From contig JAJKFL010000031.1 in the NCBI GenBank assembly GCA_021186555.1, positions 21,952,952 through 22,016,951 on the forward strand: 64,000 nt of DNA, given 5' to 3'. Source of the DNA: Reticulitermes speratus. Taxonomy: Eukaryota > Arthropoda > Insecta > Blattodea > Rhinotermitidae. The position numbers and the translations under genes are program-made. Shown here in pieces: positions 55,601 through 61,600 of this stretch. The notes beneath the pieces are model-generated. The model was not told the origin of the DNA and ran no database searches. It was given only the letters and a program-made list of their open reading frames with translations. Numbering within the stretch: the stretch's first letter is position 1; each line of letters begins with the position of its first letter.

Positions 55601-58600
55601 ATAGCAACCACAAGGAAGACAAGAATCCAAATGGGGCACTAACCTGAAGTATTTATAGTATAGGAGACATAATGATAATTTATAGCATAGGTGGGTAACT
55701 TATTAGAGTGCAAACATAACACAGAATACATAAATGTGTTGTTACTACAAATACAAATTCCCCTACTGAAATTATATGTTCAGTAAATTCTAGTGGCAGG
55801 AAAGATATTATTCATTAGTGTTAGAATTAGATATTTTAATTCTGGTTAGCAAGCACTGAAACAGAAAACAAAAAACTGACAACATACAGCCATGACAGTC
55901 TGGACATTATTTCATTTTCTACCTGCTAAGTACCATGCACTTGAAGACTGTGGTCTTATCGGACATTATGCTGTATGCCTCGGTCTATATACAGAACCCA
56001 GTTTCCAGTCAGTAAACCATATAATGGTGAAAGTGAAAGTGAAAGTGAAAGTGAAAGTAAAAGTGCCTTACATAAGGAAAACCTTATACCAATTAGATTC
56101 CATAATAAATACCAAGGGCCAACATAATAATAAACGAGGCCTCCTATGCAAGAACAATACACCACAACTAGAACAATATTATGGATATTAAAAAAATACT
56201 TAATTTTAATTTTAATTTCAACATATTTTAACAACAAAATTACCAAGACACACACAGCTACATTAAGCCATCCTACATAGAATATTGCACTCAATCTTCA
56301 TTTTATCTGACATGTTGTACACTACTTTTTTAATTACCTATAGCCTGAGGATGGCGTGTAATTAGCCGAAACATGTAGCTTTATCAGTTGTGTTAATAAA
56401 TAAAATAATTGTGCCAGACTAAATGCTGTTGTCATTATTGATACTATGCCCAACAGGAAACACAATATAAACTATGTATGCATCACATTTCAGAATGTAC
56501 TCATTACAGTGACATCAAACATCAAATATTATGGACTTGACAGTCACTATATATAGAGCTAACTCGATTGTTATCCATTATAACAAAGTTTTATTACCTT
56601 TTGTCTTGAAGTCATCATAGTTGAAGTACCAGTTACTAGAGTATGTCTTTGGTTCAGAACTGGGAAAAGTCACAACCAACTTGTTACTTCCTTTCTCAAC
56701 CTCATTGTCTGATTCCACAGACACTTTGTATATCTCATCACCCAAACTAAGTACTTCATTGTAACTGAACTGTAAAACAAACAGAAAAGCATCTGTCTCT
56801 GTTATAAATGGCTACTAACAGAATTATCCACCATCTAAGAGTTTCTTAGCCTGAGATCCATGTGCTTTTTTGCTGGTCTGTGACTTAATTTATACCAATC
56901 CACATATTCTACCTTGTATTATATTACATACATAGGCACTCAACCACATCTGAGAAAATACTACACTGCAGAAAGTACAGTTTTAAGCCGCAGAAGAAGA
57001 CATAAGCCTGCTGTCAAAAAGGCATGCTTTTGTTCAAAAATCCAATATTATTTCAAAACATGTGATGTAGAACATAAAATTTCTGACAACTTGATTTATT
57101 TCATATACCCTTGTGCATAAGTTAGAAAGTAAATTTGTCCCTGTACATGCAATGAAGGCATATAGGGAGAGTGGAGGTATAGCTTCACTCACTCTTAACC
57201 CCCAACACTAGATACAGGTATGTGGTCAGGCTCATGCCCTAGCCACTTCATTTTACCCCTGAGGATAGAGACCCCAGTACCCATTGAAAAGGAGGCTGGG
57301 TGAGCCTCAGAGCCAGCCTGGACATTTTGGAGAAGAGAAAAATCCCTTGCCCCTGCCGGGATTCGAAACCAGGATGGTCCAGTCCATAGCCTAAATGCTG
57401 TACCAACTACACTATACTGGATCCAGACAAGTTATATGTGTGAATGGTTAATGCAGGCAATTATAACAGCTCTTTTTTATACCATATAAGAGCATTACTT
57501 TTACACTGTTAATAAACACATTTAGATGTGTTAAGACTAATCAGTTTTGGGTGACAGTACAGTTCTGGTCCTTGGAAAACCCAATTGCCCTTTTACCTTT
57601 GTGTGAATAAGAAAACACTACCAAATCTCACTAACATCCTTCAAAGCAGTGCTTGTTGCTTTAAGTCAGCCATGCCTGTTCTACAACTTTCAGTCTTCAA
57701 CAATAAGGTAGGAGCTAGTGTAAAATAATTACCAAATGTCTCACAGTCTAATATCAATTAACAATAATTCCCACATTCATACAGATTCAGCTAGCCTACA
57801 ATACATATTTTCAGCAGCCTTAGCATTTGCTGATTATTTGCAGAAGTGTCAGTGCAAAGTGAGTGAGACTATGAACACCCTCACCTGGTGCTCTGCCCCA
57901 TATTTATGACAAGTGTAACTCTCCTCTCCTATGCCTATTTCCTGATAGTTCCCATGCACATTCTTCCATTTTGTACTTGGTCAGGTTAGGTATGAGTAGA
58001 TTACAAGGGCTTATGTACGTCTAGACTCAGTGGAACATTTCGGGGGGGGATTCAGACTCTCAGATGTCTCATATGGAATGAATGAATCTTAACATGCACC
58101 AACCACTTCAGTCATATACACCCAAAACAGAATCCTAATACTATATATAATATTTTAATAATTGTAACTCTGTACTTATGTTCTGTCAGGCCCAAAATCA
58201 ATTATATTTTCTTGTGCTTTACATCACTACATATGTCTGCTACTGTAAAATACCCACCTGTACTTTCTTCTCTTCAATTTTTCCATTAAGAGCAATTGTG
58301 TGCTTGATGTGCTTAAATTTTTCAATTGGCAACTTCAATTCAATCTCATTGTCCAAAGAGAATGGTCCTATGTACAAGTTCTTATGACGCTGCAGGCTCT
58401 TGCTTACTTTCCCAGACAGATCTACTGTGGTCGTAGTACCATAGCTACTATGTCCCTTGTAAGTGACGTATGACTCATAAATGTCAGAGTTGAATTCTAC
58501 GCGGACAGGCTCGCCAATCAGTGAACCTTGCAGCGCTGCCTGAAACATTTATTTTTTTATGAAAACATACTCTTCGTTCTACTGAGGCAAAAGTAATTGT

Positions 58601-61600
58601 TCTGTAACTAAAAGAAAAGACCAGAAATTGAATATACTAAAAATAAAATGTAGCGGCAAACATTTGAAACCAAGTACCCAACAGAACAATCAAAAAACTT
58701 ATATAACAAATTACTCACGAATTATATTCTTCATTTACTATTCAATTCACAGTTTACTTAGTGTGGAACCATGCTTAACATGTCTTCATTTAAGAATTTC
58801 TGATATTTATTGTTAGATATTTATTACCTCAATATTATCTGAATACAAAATTTCCTCCAATTAAGGTTTTCTTCAATTTAATGTTCAATATAATAGCTAT
58901 TCCTCCCACACAAATAATATTAAGTAGGAATTTCACTACTACCTACTGCAGATTTTATGTACAATGAACATTATATATGAAGATATATATATATATATAT
59001 GCAGGTTAATGCACTACTTCATGTCTTAAAATCAGGATCTCATACCTGAGGTCAATCCCCATCTGAAATGTCACATAAACACAGGCTAACTCACAAGGAT
59101 TATGGTACTATGGATGTTTGCAGGGCAGTATATTGGCACATGCATGTGTGACTCTGAACTGAACTGGCAGCAGGTATAGTTCTGAAGACATACATACACA
59201 TTCATTTGCAGTACTGATACTACTGCCAATTAAAACCCCTGAGTGCCAGGCCAGACCATTCAAAGTCCCTAGTCCCATACTATCAAGGTAAGAGGATATT
59301 TAAACTCATCTTTCTATGCATTTTTAAAAAGAATGTTATTTTGTTTTGTTGTCTGATGATGCTCCAGTTGTATTTGTACTCACCTGTGCCTTGATTACTC
59401 TCTGTTCCCGCTGTGGGATGTTTGTGGCAGCAACAATAATAGCCACATCTTTACCAGCTGGTGAATAATAAGCAAGTTTGGATTGTCCATCAAATGAGTA
59501 CTGTTTGGTATCAACATTCTTGGCAGCAAATTCAAAAGTAACTTTAGCTGGCTCACTGGAAGCTGATGTCTGTGCTGTCAGTTCAAGTTTTACATCACCT
59601 TCACTGTTAGTAGGCCTCAAATGAAGGGTTCGATCCAACTGGAATAAATATAACAGTTGGTGTGATAAATAAATGACATTATCTTAACACGACTCACCCC
59701 TTTGTGATAATTATATAAAAGCAAATAAGTATCAAACATACACTACATGTATTTGTTGTAGATAACCAACAGCTACATAGCATACCCTGGAATGAAGCTA
59801 CTGCAAAATCAATGTTGGTTGAAATAAATATTAGCATTGCAGTTGTAAATTTTCTTCTTTAAATTCTTTTAATGGTAGATGTCACATTGTGCTTATTATC
59901 TACAAACCAATAGCATCTGTCAAACAAAACATATATTTGTTACAAAGAACCAAAATCTGTCTGTTCTCTATAACAAATACATGTTGTGTTCAACACATCT
60001 GACAGGATTTTAAATAAATGACAGTAAAATTACAAGAGATCAGTTAATAGGTCACTCAATACTTTGCATACCCTCAACAAGTGCAGTACTGACACTTCCA
60101 TTTGAGTTGACATGCCAAGACTCAAAACAATCACTAGTAGGTAAGCTTGATGGAAATAAATAGAATCTTACAAGCCAAGTTTTTCTGTCATGTTTGTGTC
60201 ATGTAAATCTGTTTTATAATCCATTCATATATATCATTTAAGTGAATGCTGCTCACAGCACTGCTAGTGAATACAGCAAATCACAAGTGGATCACATGTC
60301 TGCGTGCATGAGACACCAGCAGTCAACCACAAGCTGTGCAACAGAATGGACATGACAAAGCAAATATAAACACTATGGCATGGTTAAATACTGGCAATTC
60401 CAGGTGCATAATCCACCAAACAAAACCAAAGAGCTGTCAATCAGGATCCAGATATAGCCATCAAGGCACAGCACAATTGCAGTGCACTGCCATAAAAAGA
60501 AAGAATCCCAGCATGCTCAACAGGGGTGATGTGTTTGTAAACATCCACCCCCCATTGGCTTAGACTGTATAGAAAATACTGTGCTCCATGCAGTAGTACA
60601 AGTTGGACCATCCTCCACACAGTTCAGGCCATTCATGTGAGACATCTATGTGTTCAGTCCCCTCAAGAAGGTAACGCAGGGTTTGAGGTCTTTGTTCTTC
60701 TGGGATATGGTGCCACGTCACTGTGTGATTGGTGCCTGGCATTTTGAGGAAAGCATAGTGGTCTTGAAACTTTGGGTACCAATCACCCAGTGACATGGCA
60801 CCATATCCTAGAAGAAACAACTATCTCAACTGCACTGCTACAAAAGCCTAAAATCTCACAAAACACAAAGCCACTGATTTCAGTCACATAAATATGTCAA
60901 GACCACACTGGTGCCATCGTCCCAGCAGTAATCCAGGGAATGCTTTGCAGAGGGGATTGATCAACTGGTGTCAATGGATGTCCACCCAAACACTCAGTGA
61001 ATGGTTTTAATGGCCTCTACTCCTTCACCAAGAACAATCCCCAAACAGATTTAATTTGAACAAGCCTCACATAATGATGAAATGTCCGTCTGTCTGTCTG
61101 TCCTCCCTGCCACTTTAAATACATATCTCAATGCCAAACATGAGATACTGGCACTACTTACCTTGCCAGTGAAGTGGTGCCCAGTTGGAAGACTTATGTC
61201 AAATTCTCCCTTCAGCTGGCCATCATCAAGTTTGTCTGTTAGATGTCCCTTAACATTGAATTCGGTCTTGTAATTCAAAACAACAAGTGTATTCCTGCAG
61301 AAATTAAGTTTGTAAGATCACGACTGTAAAATATTATTTTAAATATCTCCCATTACCATCTTAATTAATTGGTTGCCAGACATAAAATAACTGCCATTCT
61401 TTTCATTATTTTTATAAAACTGTACTAACTTTTGGACAAAAATCTGCAATTTCATCCATTATTATTTACTAGAAGCACTATATAAACTTGTATGCACATG
61501 CTGGTGAATATTTATCAGACTGAGAATATAAAAAAATATGGCAATATTGGATCTCAGGTTCTCACAGCTAGGTTGATGCAGATTAAAATCTTCTGAGACA

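Noticed and set aside
59005-59240. SINE-like sequence
   Set aside because: Some resemblance to a tRNA-derived head, but no clear B box or tail.
60560-60820. 86-codon protein on the minus strand
   Set aside because: It coincides with the fold-back repeat and has no homology that I recognise.
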